From the NCBI GenBank assembly GCA_020747065.1, contig JAGMVK010000001.1:2418001-2482000 (forward strand): DNA of 64,000 bases. The letters are read 5' to 3'. A program made the translations under genes and the position numbers. The stretch comes from Cadophora sp. MPI-SDFR-AT-0126. Its lineage: Eukaryota; Ascomycota; Leotiomycetes; Helotiales; Ploettnerulaceae. Positions 33,889 through 46,355 of the stretch are shown in pieces. The first letter of the stretch is position 1; each line of letters starts with the position of its first letter. The notes under the pieces are model-generated. The model did not search any database, had not been told where the DNA came from, and was given only the letters and a program-made list of their open reading frames with translations.

Positions 33889-36256
33889 TTTGGGCGCGAG
33901 AAAATGCAAACTCCTGGCAGCAGTGATGGTAAGAACAGCAATCTTAAGGGATCGGCAGGGAGAATGGCCTAGTGGGATATCTTCCCCATCTTATAGAAAT
34001 GTCACGATGCACATGATGCGGGGGTTTGGAGGGGTGTAACAGGATCTCACATGCCTTGCATGGCTAAGACCCCGCCATGCCCAGGTGCCCAGCTCACCAT
34101 GTGAGCCACTTTTCGTACTGTGGATTCTTGCTTATGCCTAGAATTCTCTCAGCGAAACAACAGTGGAATAAACTTTATCATAGTTTTGACAAGGCGCTTA
34201 ATGGACAAGATACGGAGATTTTCCGTCTTCTGGCCGTTTTGTCATCCTCGCCCAGGGTTTAATGGCTCCTTGGTAATGCAGCCGGCTCTTGGCTGGGCGG
34301 AGAACCAACCGACTCGAGTCTTCCGTAAATCCAAGCTGCTGGCTGCCGTCATTCATTTCATTAGAGAACGGATCTTCTGTGCTTCGTTGAAATCGAGACT
34401 CTGGTGTCTAAGAGTTTCAAGATGTCATTGCCTTCCTCTGTTGATACATTATGGTTGTGCCTAGCTGAATGTTGGTTAGCCTTTGTCCAGACGCCGGAGA
34501 GAACCGAGGTTTTGACAGGAAGTCTAAAAGTCTTCTAGAAACATATGCCAAGTGAGCCGGCAAAAGTATCGGCAAGTGCCCGATTCATTTTCGGGCAGTG
34601 TTGTGGCCAGTTGCTTGAGAAAGAAAAAGGCGATAGAAGTTGAAGCGGATTCATTGGTCATGTCACTTGCTGCCCCATGGGGTGGATTTTCGCACTGACG
34701 GATGTGGAGGCGGTTCGGTGGAGTTCGGTCAAATTCAGTGGGAACAATTGGCTCGGTGTTCTTGCCGTTGTCTTGGACACACTTCCTAGAATATTCAAAC
34801 CTCCTGTGGGCCGGAAAGGCGAATTACACAGTGGATCGCGAATCCAATCAGAAAATACACAGGCTTTTGAGTTGTTGGATCCTAGAAAAAAACATACGAT
34901 GCAAGGAAAACATCACCTGCAAGGCTTTCCGGCCGTTCCGGAAGGAATGTAGTTTTGTAATAGTTGTCAACAAGTGTCCACTGTTGAATCTTGATCATGC
35001 GGTGAAATGAGGGCATAAACGACACACTTAGTTCCCGGGCTGGAATGCGAAATCTGGGGTCCCCAACGTAATTTCAGTACACAACTTCGCGGGCCAAATT
35101 GCTTTCAAATATTTTTATTCTGTAGTTCCATGCAACATTCTTTGATTCTATTTGCTTTTGTTCAGAAGCTACGAAGCTGGACGAATTATGAGCCTCGAGA
35201 GTGAGAAGCATCCAGACCAACTACCGTCTCTCAGCTTTCAGGCGATGCATAACAGAGTCAACTACCACGCCACATATACCGTTCACAAAACCCATCTTGG
35301 ACCACTCAAAGCCCAATTTTTAAGCAGAAGTAATGTAAGTCTTTTATCTTGTGGTGTGGAGTCTCTATTCACGTCGAAATGCTTTCATCAACTTCGTCTC
35401 ATGTTCCTCATGCTTCCGAAGCTAGCCCTCAAAATTCTTCAAACGAAATGACTTTCCACACTATGCATTTCTTTTTATCCCATGCCGGTCGCTAAGGCGT
35501 GCATACCGGAGTAATGGTCGTTGTGGCCATCCAACCAACTACGCAGCCAGCAGATTCTCTACAAATACACACAAGAGTTATCCGACTTGCTCAAAACATT
35601 CCTTCGCAAGACATATCTTCGGCGAGACGTCGACATATGAGCAAACATTTGTATCTTTGATCGCAATGTGATTATTGCGTGCCAAAAACATTCCACAAGC
35701 ATTTCTGCTGCCAGCTTTCTCCTTGTTGATTTGTCTCCCTATTTTAAGCGGAGGCTCTTGTTTGTGTGAAGACACATCACCACGTCGACACTCAGTTCAA
35801 CGAACGATAGATTTTGAAAGTCCAAGATGCTTTTCAGACACGATAGCTTTTGATACTGCATATGTTGGCGTTTTTAGAAGCCATTTGGCCTCTTTAAGGT
35901 TATGTTTGGAGAAGCTTGCACAACACTGCATCAAAGCAGGGAGCGCAAATCTCAGAGTCGTGTAATAGAATGAAAGGCTGTGCAGTGTTTCTCGAATTGA
36001 CGTAGGAATCGATGAAAAGTTACGGAATATCATTGTCGTCGCAATCCTACTTGTCAAAACGACATTAATATCTGTTGACCCACTCGCCCATGAAAAATCT
36101 TTACGATGCCCCGCAACACATCTCACATTTCCACCACCCAAGGCGACATTTCGGCACACATTCATTCCCTTTCAATCCATTACGCTAATCTTCCGAAATT
36201 CTAGCTCCTCTATCTACCCAAATAACATATTCTCTCCCATCCAATCAAGGATACAT
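33889..36256. other. Gene-poor region between MFS transporter and tRNA-Val
   Basis: About 2.4 kb with no supported protein gene. Short frames show no family resemblance. The first few hundred bases should carry the MFS promoter. Confidence 0.5.
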
Positions 36257-36405
36257 GGTCGGGTGGTGTAGTTGGTTATGTACGTGCTCACCTGATGATG
36301 ACTGACAGGAGTTCAGCAAAGACTAATATGCACACAGCACATCTCGTTAACAGTTTACTGTGACATATTCCGAGAAGGTCCTGGGATCGAGCCCCAGCCT
36401 GATCA
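36257..36405 (+). tRNA. tRNA-Val(AAC) interrupted by two insertions
   Basis: Mature parts in order: acceptor GGTCGGG (36257-36263); D-arm GTGT + AGTTGGTTA with G18G19; 3' D-stem TCAC, split between 36279 and 36338; anticodon stem TCTCG (36342-36346) pairing with CGAGA (36371-36375); loop TTAACAC with anticodon AAC at 36349-36351; variable AGGTC; T-arm CTGGG/CCCAG with loop ATCGAGC; acceptor CCTGATC plus discriminator A (36405). A 17-nt intron (36353-36369) sits after position 37, the usual place for nuclear tRNA introns. A second 58-nt insertion (36280-36337) splits the D-stem. The A-box core precedes it and a B-box (GGGATCGAGCC) is present, with A at position 54 instead of T. Two G-U pairs are in the acceptor stem. 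A run of eight T follows. It may be a functional gene needing an unusual splice or a tRNA pseudogene. Confidence 0.8.
36280..36337 (+). other. 58-nt spliceosomal-intron-like insertion inside the tRNA D-stem
   Basis: Begins gtacgt, ends cacacag and contains gactaat about 12 nt before the end, so it has the 5' site, branch point and 3' site of a fungal spliceosomal intron. Exact removal restores the D-arm GGTTAT + CAC found in fungal tRNA-Val. It is not at position 37/38, where tRNA splicing endonuclease normally cuts. Confidence 0.65.
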
Positions 36406-36409
36406 TTAC

Positions 36410-36417
36410 TTTTTTTT
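36410..36417 (+). terminator. RNA polymerase III terminator of tRNA-Val
   Basis: Run of eight T on the coding strand, starting 5 nt after the discriminator base. It fits a Pol III stop signal and argues that the tRNA unit was transcribed as such. Confidence 0.75.
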
Positions 36418-36739
36418 GGTTTTCCTTACTTTTGCGTTGGCTGGGTGTTTTGGATTTGTGTAGACATGCTGTTTAACCCAACTACTTCAGACGCTCAACT
36501 TAGGGGCTTACAGTCACTGTTATTTGGTCTGACAATCAAATCCGATAGCAATTTAGTTGTCTTTGAACCTTGTCGGCATGGGATCAACAACATTTTTTGC
36601 TGTGCTTCGCTATCGCAAGAAATGGTAGAACGTCGGAGAGCAGAACAGGTTGGAGAAGGAGCACAATATCTATACCCAGGTGGGGACTTGCTTTAGATAC
36701 TCCCTATTTGGATTCAAAGTATCCCTTACACTTGACAAC
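36418..36739. other. Spacer between tRNA-Val and Pol5 gene
   Basis: About 320 bp. It holds the 3' flank of the convergent Pol5 gene. No further feature seen. Confidence 0.5.
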
Positions 36740-39700
36740 TCAAGCATTAGCATGACTTTGGCACCAATTAACCCAATCCACAAAGAACGCAGCCTGCATC
36801 TTGACCTCCCCCTCTACCCAGGCAACCTGCGAGTCCCTATACACCGTCGCGATCTTCTTCACGCTCCCCTTGTCAGCTCTGTACAAACTTGACGCCACTA
36901 GCAAACTCGCACTACTTGCCGCTCTGGCGAAGAGATGCGAAGGGTCTTTGGAAGCCTCGGCATGAATAGCATTGAGCAACTTGAATTGCTCGGAAGCATT
37001 GACTTCGGCAGCACCATCTTTCTTCGCACTCTTGGAGGCTTTAGCGAAAGCGAGGATGATGTTGTGGGCTTTCTCAGCAAGTTGTTTTGCTTTCGTCGTC
37101 CGGATCAACTGCAGCAGAGGAAGAAGTAGGCCAAATGCGAGAGGATTCGAAGCTTGCTTCTTAGCGTATAATTCCAGCAAGTCGAGAACACGGCCTTTGA
37201 AGTTGACCATGGTTTCCTTAGCGTCCTTTTGCTCTTGCTTCTTATTAGGGGCTTTCTTGCGCGCTGAGAAGATCTCTACAAGTTTGGCGTCTAATTGCAT
37301 CATTTCCGAGTCTGTCATGTCGGCGTCGCTGTCTTCGTCGCCGTCGTCACCTTCTTGACTGGGTAGGTGAGTGCCAAGGGCTTGGGCGAGAGCTAGGTTC
37401 AGTTTTTCTGCGTCTTCGTCTTCTTCGTCTCCTGACGCTTCATCTTCCTCGTCGTCTGATTCATCGTCTTCGTTCTCTTCGAGGTGTCCGTTCAGATGTA
37501 CCTCATCTCCATCCATGTCAAGTACTTCAACGTCTGAATCTTCGTCTGAATTTTCATCACCGTCTATATCCATACCTTCTCCATCCTCAGGCTCTTGATC
37601 AAAGAGCTCTTGCTGCCCTCTCAAACTTTCATCAGATAGTAGAATGTCGGTCATTAGTTGCAGCCCACGTGCAGTCATATCGCTCATGAATGCACCAAAT
37701 ACATGTTGCGTGACCTTTCTGAGAAGCGCAGATGGCTTGGAGATGAATGAAAGCAGTAGCTCCACTAAAACCTCAGATGCGTCGAGATCAGAGTCCTCGG
37801 TATCCTTGTGACGGATCAATTTGTCGTAGCAAAGCTTGAGTTCGTCTAAGATGGCGACAGCTTCAGGCTCGCCGTTGTACAATTGGAAGACGACCAGTGA
37901 ATACAACAATGCTAATGCTTGAAGAGGTGCTTTGTCATCGGCGCTGGCCTTCTTGGCTCTCTTGAGAATCTTCTCTACTGTTGAGATGGCGTTGTCCCTT
38001 ACATCGCTGATTCCCTGGTCCATCTTCACTGCGTCAGGTGTGGTTGAGCGCAACAGATCGCAAGGAAAAGTATAACCTTTTAAGTCGGACAGCAGATGAC
38101 CCAACGATGACATGAGACGTGTTCGGAATATGGTACGAGTCTTGCTGGACAGTGATGGCTTGCATTTGGGATCCTCGCCATAGGCGAATTTGGCCAATGT
38201 TGGTAGGGCAGTTTCCTTGATCCAATCGGCATCTCTCGACTCGTCTGTAATGTTAACTTTTCGAATGATGTTCAGTATGTAATCGCCTAGCATTTGTCTC
38301 CGCATCTCAGCCTCCCTATCATCGTCCCTGACCGAGTCAGTCATGCGAAGGGAAATTTAATGGTGGGGAAACTTACCCGGCTACGGATATAACTGGCTCG
38401 ACAAGTATGTTGATTACAACTGGGGCACTGCTATCCTCCACCAGATTCAACAACTTCTCGATCGTCTTGGTCTTCGTGACTCTATCAAAGTTGTATGTTC
38501 CGTGGCCTCCAATCAAGCATGGCAAGATTGTCACGAGCAACTTCGGGTTGACTTCCACTGCACCAATCAAAATCTTCAAGGACTTGTCTGCCGCTCGATG
38601 GAGAAAACGATCCTTTTCTTGGACGTGGTTGATGAGGCACCGAACTAGATTATGACTGAAAACACTGGGAAGTAGTTTGCCATATGAAGTAGCGTCTTCG
38701 ATGACTTTCTGGAAAAGTAAGAATCCCCAGAACTTTCTCTCCCTAGAAGCAGTGGACGAAAATAAGTTCTCTGTTGAAAATTAGCTTCACCTTCGGTAAG
38801 TTATTGGGAAGGTCTCATACCGTCAACCGCAACTTTCCAAAAATTCTCGAATTCTGACTTGACGCCATGAACCTTTGCTTTCACACCTTGAGCGTATTGC
38901 GCCAGGACTAAGCTCCAGACAAAGTGGAGCTTCGCATTCCAATTTCCAGTTTGTTTTGCCTGCTGAGACTTATCTGATCCCTCGTCACTTGAACTTTCCT
39001 TGAGCGCCTTCCCAAGGGTTTTCAGATGTTCTAGTGGGTTTCCGCTCGAGCCCCAAGGCTTGCTGGGAAATTTCATATCCGGAAAGCGTTTTCCGGCCGT
39101 GATCCAGATTCCTACGCCTTCTGGAGATTGAGCCAACCCAGCACTTTGTATCTGTTCCAAAGTATATTCGGCTTGACTTTGATTCATTTGTGACAATGCT
39201 CCGGTAATAACCCAGCCGCATTGCTCCCGAGTCCACGGTTTCTTCTTGGCCAATTCCAGGAATTTCTGAAGTATGGTGTTCCATTTGTTATCCTCTCCGA
39301 ACAAGATCTTAGCCCCAACGAAGCTCTCCAGTCCAAACAATAATCCGAGGAAATGATCTTTCTCTTCTTGTCCACTCAAGTCACCGTCGGGTTTTGTTTT
39401 CGCAACCAGAAAGCCAAGAACTTTGTCAAAAGTCAAGCCCGGGTATTTTGTCTCCGCCAGATTCTTCGTCCCGAACAATTGTCCTAGGATTTCCGCCAGC
39501 ACGACACTGAAACCCAGCCTTGCGCATTTCCTGCCACTTGCAAGCCCCCGAAACAATCGTCTTTCGAGATGTCGCTGGAGGGTTGACTCTTCAACACCTT
39601 CTCCTCCTAGAAGGCCTGCCAGTACTGCAGTGGCAGCATTGAGTCGATCTTCTATATCCTCGCTACTAAGTAAATCATAGAGCTGGACCTCCCTTTTCAA

Positions 39701-39868
39701 ATCCGCGCCTTTTGGGTTGTCGAGGAAAGGGGACGTGTCTAGAGGGGTCGCTGCGACGGTGGGTTTAGCTATGCGCTTTTCGACCTTCTCCTCTGTCTTC
39801 TGCTGTTTTTTTGGATTCTGTTCGGCGAAAGCTCCTTCCTTGGCCGCGCGTTTCCGTTTTTGTCCCAT
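36740..39868 (-). CDS. POL5: DNA polymerase V / MYBBP1A homologue (ribosome biogenesis)
   Basis: Three exons, about 1,010 residues. The N-terminus MGQKRKRAAKEGAFAEQNPK is a basic nuclear/nucleolar signal. The first exon carries the family's HEAT-like start: YDLLSSEDIEDRLNAATAVL, LERRLFRGLASGRKCARLGF and LTFDKVLGFL. The middle exon has KFWGFLLFQKVIED, LVRCLINH and EKDRFLHRAADKSLK. The last exon holds QALALLYSLVVFQLYNGEPE, SDLDASEVLVELLLSFISKP, then a long acidic stretch (DEDSDVEVLDMDGDE; DDESDDEEDEASGDEEDEDA) typical of Pol5, and helical repeats up to the stop at 36740. Despite its name the family is not a working DNA polymerase; yeast Pol5 acts in the nucleolus in rRNA production and large-subunit assembly, and it is essential there. 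A housekeeping gene of normal length. Confidence 0.92.
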
Positions 39869-40482
39869 GTCGAACGTGGGAGTAAATCGTTACCACGGAG
39901 AATTTCGAGGGGAACTGTCTCTTCTATTTCCCAAGATGTTTCTCGATTTTTTTGAACTAGAATTAACTTTGTGCCAGCTCACACCGCCTTTACTGCCATA
40001 TCATATTGGCGAGCACGAATGACTTCGTAGCCTAGTCAGGACTGTCTCGGCTCCACTCGTCCAATCGCTTTCCTTGATTAGAACAGTGCAGGAATATATC
40101 CTCAAGTCTGCTTTAAAAGGCAAAATACAGTGAATATTGTTTTATGCCATCTCAAAATGATATCAAGAGAGACACGTGATCTCGTGTTTTCTAAGAACGC
40201 CTCACGACCCCTGTATGCATGCTGAGTGGGGCTGAGCTGGGCTGAGCAGCCTGATGGATGCTATTCTCCTCGTGCTTCTATCTTTCCCACTTCACGCTTC
40301 TGATATTATATCTCCCATCCTGTGGCAAAGCAGAGTCGAATCGCCTGAAAGCTCCTCATTCATCTATCCTTCAAACCCCTCTTGTAAAGCCTCGTCCCCA
40401 TCTCTTTCCATACCAGTCCGTCGCCAATAAGGCATAACCACAAGCCAGGACAAGCCTTCTAGGCGGATGTGAGGCTGTCGGT
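39869..40482. other. Shared promoter region of Pol5 and the giant HeLo-like gene
   Basis: About 610 bp between divergent genes. It contains a short GGGCTGAGCT-type repeated patch around 40222-40250 and pyrimidine-rich tracts close to the plus-strand start. No coding signal. Confidence 0.5.
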
Positions 40483-43400
40483 ATGGATCCACTTACTGCC
40501 ATAGGCGCGGTGGCGTCCATTTGCCAACTAGCCAACGCTGCCTTATCTCTCTCCAAAACACTTTACTCCTTGGGCTCAGCTATAGGTTCTGCATCAGAAG
40601 ATGTCCAAATTCTGGCCGAGGATCTCAAAACATTCTCTCAATCCTTGACACTCCTTTCGCGGTTGCTAGAAGATAGCAAGTCCTGGTATTCCGACGACAT
40701 CTATCTTCTGACGGCTAAAATAATCAAGGACTGTGCGGATCTGTATGTCAAAATCGAAAAGGTTCTCGCTAAATTGGGTGCCAATGGCAAAAGCAATTGG
40801 AAACTGCGTGTTAAGTTCGTTTACAAGGAAAGTGAGATTAAAAAGTTACTGAAGAGATTGCGGGATATGAAGGGTACTCTGGCGACCATTTTGATGAGTC
40901 TTCAGGTTGATCTCCAGCTGTCTTTATTGTGAGTAGGCGAGGCAACCAGATGCCTAGAGGTAAGGCGTTTTGTGCTGGGCTGAATCGAAACACAGAAATC
41001 TGTCGAGCTCTAGCAGTCTAAGCTCAAGCAACAGCCGAGACGCCCCAAGTGTCTCGTTGCAGCCTGAAACTCTTCAGACTTTGGAAGAGGCGCAGAAAGC
41101 TGTTGAGTCTGGAGGTTTCATGACGAAATACACGGTCGAAACCAAGCAAGTTGTCGAGCTCTCAGAGAAGGAAGTGCGCGTTTCCACTACTCATCACGAA
41201 GAGGTCAATCGACGACAGCCAATAACGACGGCGGGTGTTCCAACGCGGTCTGTAGTGGCCACGACAGATGTTCTGGGATCTCAAAAAGAATCACGGCCGA
41301 ATGGTCCTGGCGCCACCTTGCACCAACCCATAACTACTCCGACCATGCCACAGAGCTTTATGATGATTCCGTCAGGCTCTGCTGATATGCAGAACGTATT
41401 CGCGAAGAAAAGTGTCCCCTTCGGCGAGGAGGATGCCCGCAGTGGGAATCGGCAAACCGTTATGAAGTCTTCTCAGGCCAAACGAGTTGCAAGCTCTCCC
41501 ATCGATAACGACATGAGAAGTATCAAATCATCGTCCTCTATTGAGAGCTTCAAGAGCGCCATGTCTGTCCCAGAAGAAGACGTTGAGCAAGCGCGAAAGA
41601 TCAAAGCTGTCCAGAGAGTCATGCATGCATTTCGTAGTGCTCTCGAGGTTCTTGAAAGTCTGGTTGAAAGGCGAATCGAACAAAAACAAATGGATCTTTA
41701 CACCTCGGCGAATCGGCTGAAAGGATGCCTGGTGGATGGGCGAGAACATATCGATCGTCGGAACATTAGTCATTTCAAGCAACATGGCAGACACTACGTC
41801 GACTTGTTCGGGGACAAACGTAAGTTTAAAGGATAGCGCAAAATCGGTTCCGAATGCTAACATTTCGCAGATTCGAGGGAAGTTGAGCGCTTCGGCTCGG
41901 TCTTGATGCAAGATGTTGGCATCAAACTGCACGAATACACAGCAGAGCATGAAGAGCTTCATAGCCAATGCTTTGACTTACTTGCAACTTCCACCACAGA
42001 CATCGAACAACAGGTCATTGGATATCTTGATATTATAGCAGGTTCGACAAGCAAGACTGTACACCGTACTCCGAACTGTGGTAGTGGGTATAGCAACTTC
42101 CATAAGTATAGTAGTGATTACCAGCTGCCCCTGACGACCCAAACACCAAGTCAATGGCACCATACAGGGACCCAGCCCGAAACACAAAGTCATTCAAAGC
42201 CAGCTAACGAGTCCGAAATGGCTCCCGCATCTCCTGGCTTCAGCCCGACTTCTCCGTGTCACATCCCGAGCTCTCCTATATTTCATCCGACTTCTCCTCG
42301 TTATTCACCGGCATCTCCGTACTACAGTCCTACTTCTCCTCCTACCGGACAAGAAATCTCAACCTTAGGGCCGACACGAACTCACCGTAAAGAACGCATT
42401 ATCATCATCGACTCACCGCCGAAACCCCGAACACTACCTCAAACATTCCCTTCCTTCACGTCATACTCATCTTCAGCCTCACCACCCTTTGATAAAGACG
42501 GGGCTCTTGTCTTTCCCTGTTACCAACACGAACAGTGCAAGCGCAGCCGTCCCGTCATTGTCGATGAGCGCCCAATCCTCCGTCACCCTCGCGTACCATC
42601 AATCGGTGCCGTCAAACGCTCGCGTCCCATCCATCCGCCCGCTGTGCGAGACCAGCGCATCTCCGCTTTTGAAGCTGAGCGCCGTCGTGAACAGGATGAG
42701 GAGATTAGACGACGACCGGCGATCCCTATTCCGCCGATAATCCAGCGGCGCAGTAACCGCTCTGGCATTGAGGAGGATTCTTCTCCTCCAGGTCTCAACC
42801 TGCACCCAAACGCAGCTGAAGTGGGTGGCTTCGGTGGAAGTTCATTTGAGTTCCAAAACAGCATGGATTTTGCAAATTTAAGTACTGGCGCGGCAGAAGG
42901 TCTCAGAGATTTCGACTTCGATACATTCCTCACAGAAGACGGCGATCCTTCTTTAGATTTCGGTGACCGTTTACGTCACGGCGATGAAGCCGTTGGCCGC
43001 GACTCTACCTATCTGCCATCTGAACCTAGCCGAAAATCTGCTTTCAAAGAGGAAGCCATGGGGTCCGACGTGCTGTTATCAAGTCCTTCACCAGATGCAT
43101 ACTCCTCGCGTCCAAAACACTCCAATGCTCCAGTCCCCGAAAACGTTTGGTGGTCATCGTTCAGGAAGAACGCAGGTCAAAGACCAATGATGGAAACGAA
43201 AGACCATGCAATGTCCCATGGAGACTCAGACTCACTCAATCTTGAGGCAGAACTTTCGCTAGATCTCAAACATGACATGGATGTTGCAGGCTCTGAAGGG
43301 CCATCAGACTCGGATGACCTCACTCAGTCAAAACATTGTAGAAAGAGACAGCGCATGAAAGATGGCGATCCGCAAGGTTCTTCAACAATGCTCGAACCAC

Positions 43401-46192
43401 AGAGCCCAGTGGTGACGGGTTCGTCCCCCAACCAGGAATCATATGTTAAGGACGGCCTAGTTCAAGGGGTGTCGAGCACCGCCAAGCCTCCATCTCCTCG
43501 CCCGGATGGCGATATTAGCCATGACCCGATCGCTACTCCCGGAGTCAAGAATAAAGCAGCAAATGTTGAACCCGAATCGGCACAGAACTCACTGGAAAAG
43601 AGACAAGAAGTCATTCGAGCAAAGAAGGAGAAGTTCCGCCAACTCAGGTTGGCTCGAGAAGCACGAGGCCGTCAAGGAGAAACATCGGCAGGCAGGAACA
43701 TGCTCATCAACCTCGTCTCGGCACAGAAAGCACCAATCGGACAAGATCACAGTTGGGCTACCTATACTGACTCAACTAACAATCCGATGTCAGGCCAGCC
43801 TGCTGCGAATACGAACCATGCTCTAGAAGATTACCAGACACAACTCATGCTACTCGAGCAACAGAATAAGAAGCGACGCACGATGGCCCATCAAGAGAAT
43901 GACGGTCAGGAGCCGCTAACGAGCGGAGCTTTTGATTCTTCTACCAATCCACCACAGTCTTCAGCCTCCTCCAGTGAAGCCCAAAATCGTGCAAACGAAT
44001 CGACTCTTCCCATCAGGGAGCATGTTGACTTGCCGGAGCCCGCTTCGAAACCTCCGCAGTCAGCAAGCTTGTTGTCAGAAAATCCCCTGCTCCAGGACTA
44101 TCAAGCACAACTGTCCTTGGCAAGACAAAAGCAACAAGAGCAGCAAGCCAATGATCGACTTTCGATGTCTAGAAATGAAGAAACCGCCGATGAAGCTGTC
44201 AATATCTTGCTCAAATTAAATCCAAGTCGCAAGGCCAGAAACCCAGTAAGAACTACTGAGGCAGACAAGAAGGCATTGGCAGACTACCAAATGTCACTTA
44301 TGACTCTGACTTGTGGTAACCCAAAGAGGCGTATGATGTATCGTGCGGATGAAAGCACTACTGGCAGTCAAGTACCTGCGCAGACTGCAACTGTTCCTCG
44401 GACAGCTGCCTTGAAGCCCGAAAATTGCGGCATTTGCGGTGCGGATGGACATCTCAAATCGGACTGCCCTGTCGACCGACGAGCAGCTGCTTTAGCAAAA
44501 AATGCGCTGGCATCAACTGCAGCTAAATCAACGGTAGAACGGTACGAAGAGAAGTCATCCAAACCATGGAGGTCAAGGTCTCGCGTGAGATCAAGCCAGA
44601 ATTCCAAGGGTTATGGAGCGGAAAAGGCAGCGGTGGCTACTATTGCAAAGCTTCAGAGGCGAGGGACGTCACAAGAGAGAGCTAGTACTGTACCACACGT
44701 CAAAAATGATTCCAGAAATGCCCATCAGAATGAGCCAGCAAGCTTTGGAAACGAGGATGAAGTCATGCATGATGCTCTCGCAGATTTCGACTTCGACTCT
44801 TTCCTCCATCAGGATGAAAGCCCCAACGCCTTCAACTTCGATCCGTTCGACCCCACGGATGAAAGTCAAGCACGGCCGAGTACTTCGTTCCAACCGCCTG
44901 CCCCTCCTCCAGCTGTAACTTATGCTCGAACGACTGATCAGATGGCAGACAACCAGGATTCGCCTCTGTTCGTCAACGCGAGGCAGTTCCATCGGATACT
45001 CAAGCGCCGTGAGGCGAGGCAGAAGCTCGAGCATCAGATGGCTTCTCGCAATTCAACGTCTCCTTCTCTCGATACAGATGCCGGCCGAGGGTTTCTTGGA
45101 TCTAAAGATTCAAGTGTCCCAAATGTTCGCTCGAATGAGTTGAGCTCAGGGAGAGATCAAGGCATGGCTCAAGAGAAGGCGACACTTGTGGCGCCACTAA
45201 CTCCTTCGGATTTGAATCCTGACGATGCTAAAGACATCGAAATAGCTTGTTCACACTCCATGCTTACCCCTGCCCAGACCAGCCGTCTTTGGTGGCAGAC
45301 TTATATCTCTCTCACGACAGCATCTTCTCAAAAGTCTTCAGTATTCTCTGTGCTAAGCTCTGCTCTTCAGTCCGAACTGTGCTTGTCCCGAACGTCATAT
45401 GCTTCTGATGAGGACATCTGCAAGCGTGTCGTCGACAATGTCAGACCTCTTTCGATAGCAGGTTCGACATTGCACGATGACCGACCAGAGTTAAGAGATG
45501 TTCTATTTCTAAGAGGCGACGTAGTGCGAATGTTGATGACCGTCAATGGACGTCTGGGTCTGGAGACAGCTACACTGGGTTGGAGCTGTGTGTGCGTGTT
45601 CTTAAACGTAAGCTCCTCACTCTCGCACATCTCACTTTTCTATCAATACTAATCCACTTTCCAGATATTCAACAAAGTCCTCAACACCAGTGCCCCACTC
45701 TGTCCCAGCGCCCTCAGCATCCTCGACACATCCTTCTCCCAGCTCCAAGAAATAGTTCACATCATCGCGCGGTACGCAGTAATGGAGAACCTCTACCAAC
45801 AATCCATCACCAGCGGTACAGACACCACTCTGTCGCTGAAACCTGAATACCAATCCTCACTCCTTTCACTCTGCTCCTCCATACTCGAATGGGTCGCTGC
45901 ATCCTACGGTATCGGCAAGCTTGTGATTGACGTCAGTAATGGAGATCTAGCTGGTGTTGGTGCGTTAGCCATTCTTGAGGAGCTGGATGAGAAGAGAGTG
46001 GAGTGTGAGGAGCTGATGGGTGTTGTCAGGGAGAAGAATAAGGGGTGTCAGATTTTTAGAGTGGAAGTTGATGTTGGGGATGAGAGTGGGACGGAAGATG
46101 AAGACGATGTTGAGGATGTTGAGGATGTAAGTGATGGTAGCTGGGAGGAGATCGGGGAGGATGATATCAAAGCAAGTGTCAGAAGCGAGTGA
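40483..46192 (+). CDS. Giant HeLo-like-domain protein with CTD-like repeats, CCHC knuckle and NF-YA helix
   Basis: Four exons (40483-40928, 40996-41819, 41871-45607, 45665-46192) give about 1,844 residues, in frame at every junction. Residues 1-150 (MDPLTAIGAVASICQLANAA...) are a fungal HeLo-like N-terminal domain. A helical region follows (about 360-480). Around 543-581 are degenerate RNA polymerase II CTD-like heptads (FSPTSP, RYSPASPYYSPTSP). Two acidic-aromatic FDFDxFL motifs (about 770 and 1,393) look like activation motifs. Three DYQxxLMxL motifs lie near 1,075, 1,165 and 1,227, two followed by KRR. A CCHC knuckle (CGICGADGHLKSDC) is near 1,275. NARQFHRILKRREARQKLE (about 1,453-1,471) matches the first helix of NF-YA/HAP2, but the DNA-contacting helix is absent. 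The C-terminus is globular, then acidic. Most of the middle is disordered. Function unknown; a nuclear, transcription-linked role is inference. Confidence 0.75.
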
Positions 46193-46355
46193 GCTGTTAC
46201 GTTTCAACTTAGAACCATCTTTTACCTTCCCATCAAGTTTGAAAGCGCTGTGGCTCTTATTCATTATAAGTTTACGGTTCTTGCTCAAAGGTGGATGGTA
46301 CGAGAATCTCGGTATTTGTATTTCGGAAGATATCCCATGTATCTACTTCACTCTA

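Noticed and set aside
36935..37598. Ser-rich plus-strand frames opposite Pol5
   Set aside because: They are the antisense of the acidic Asp/Glu tract of Pol5.
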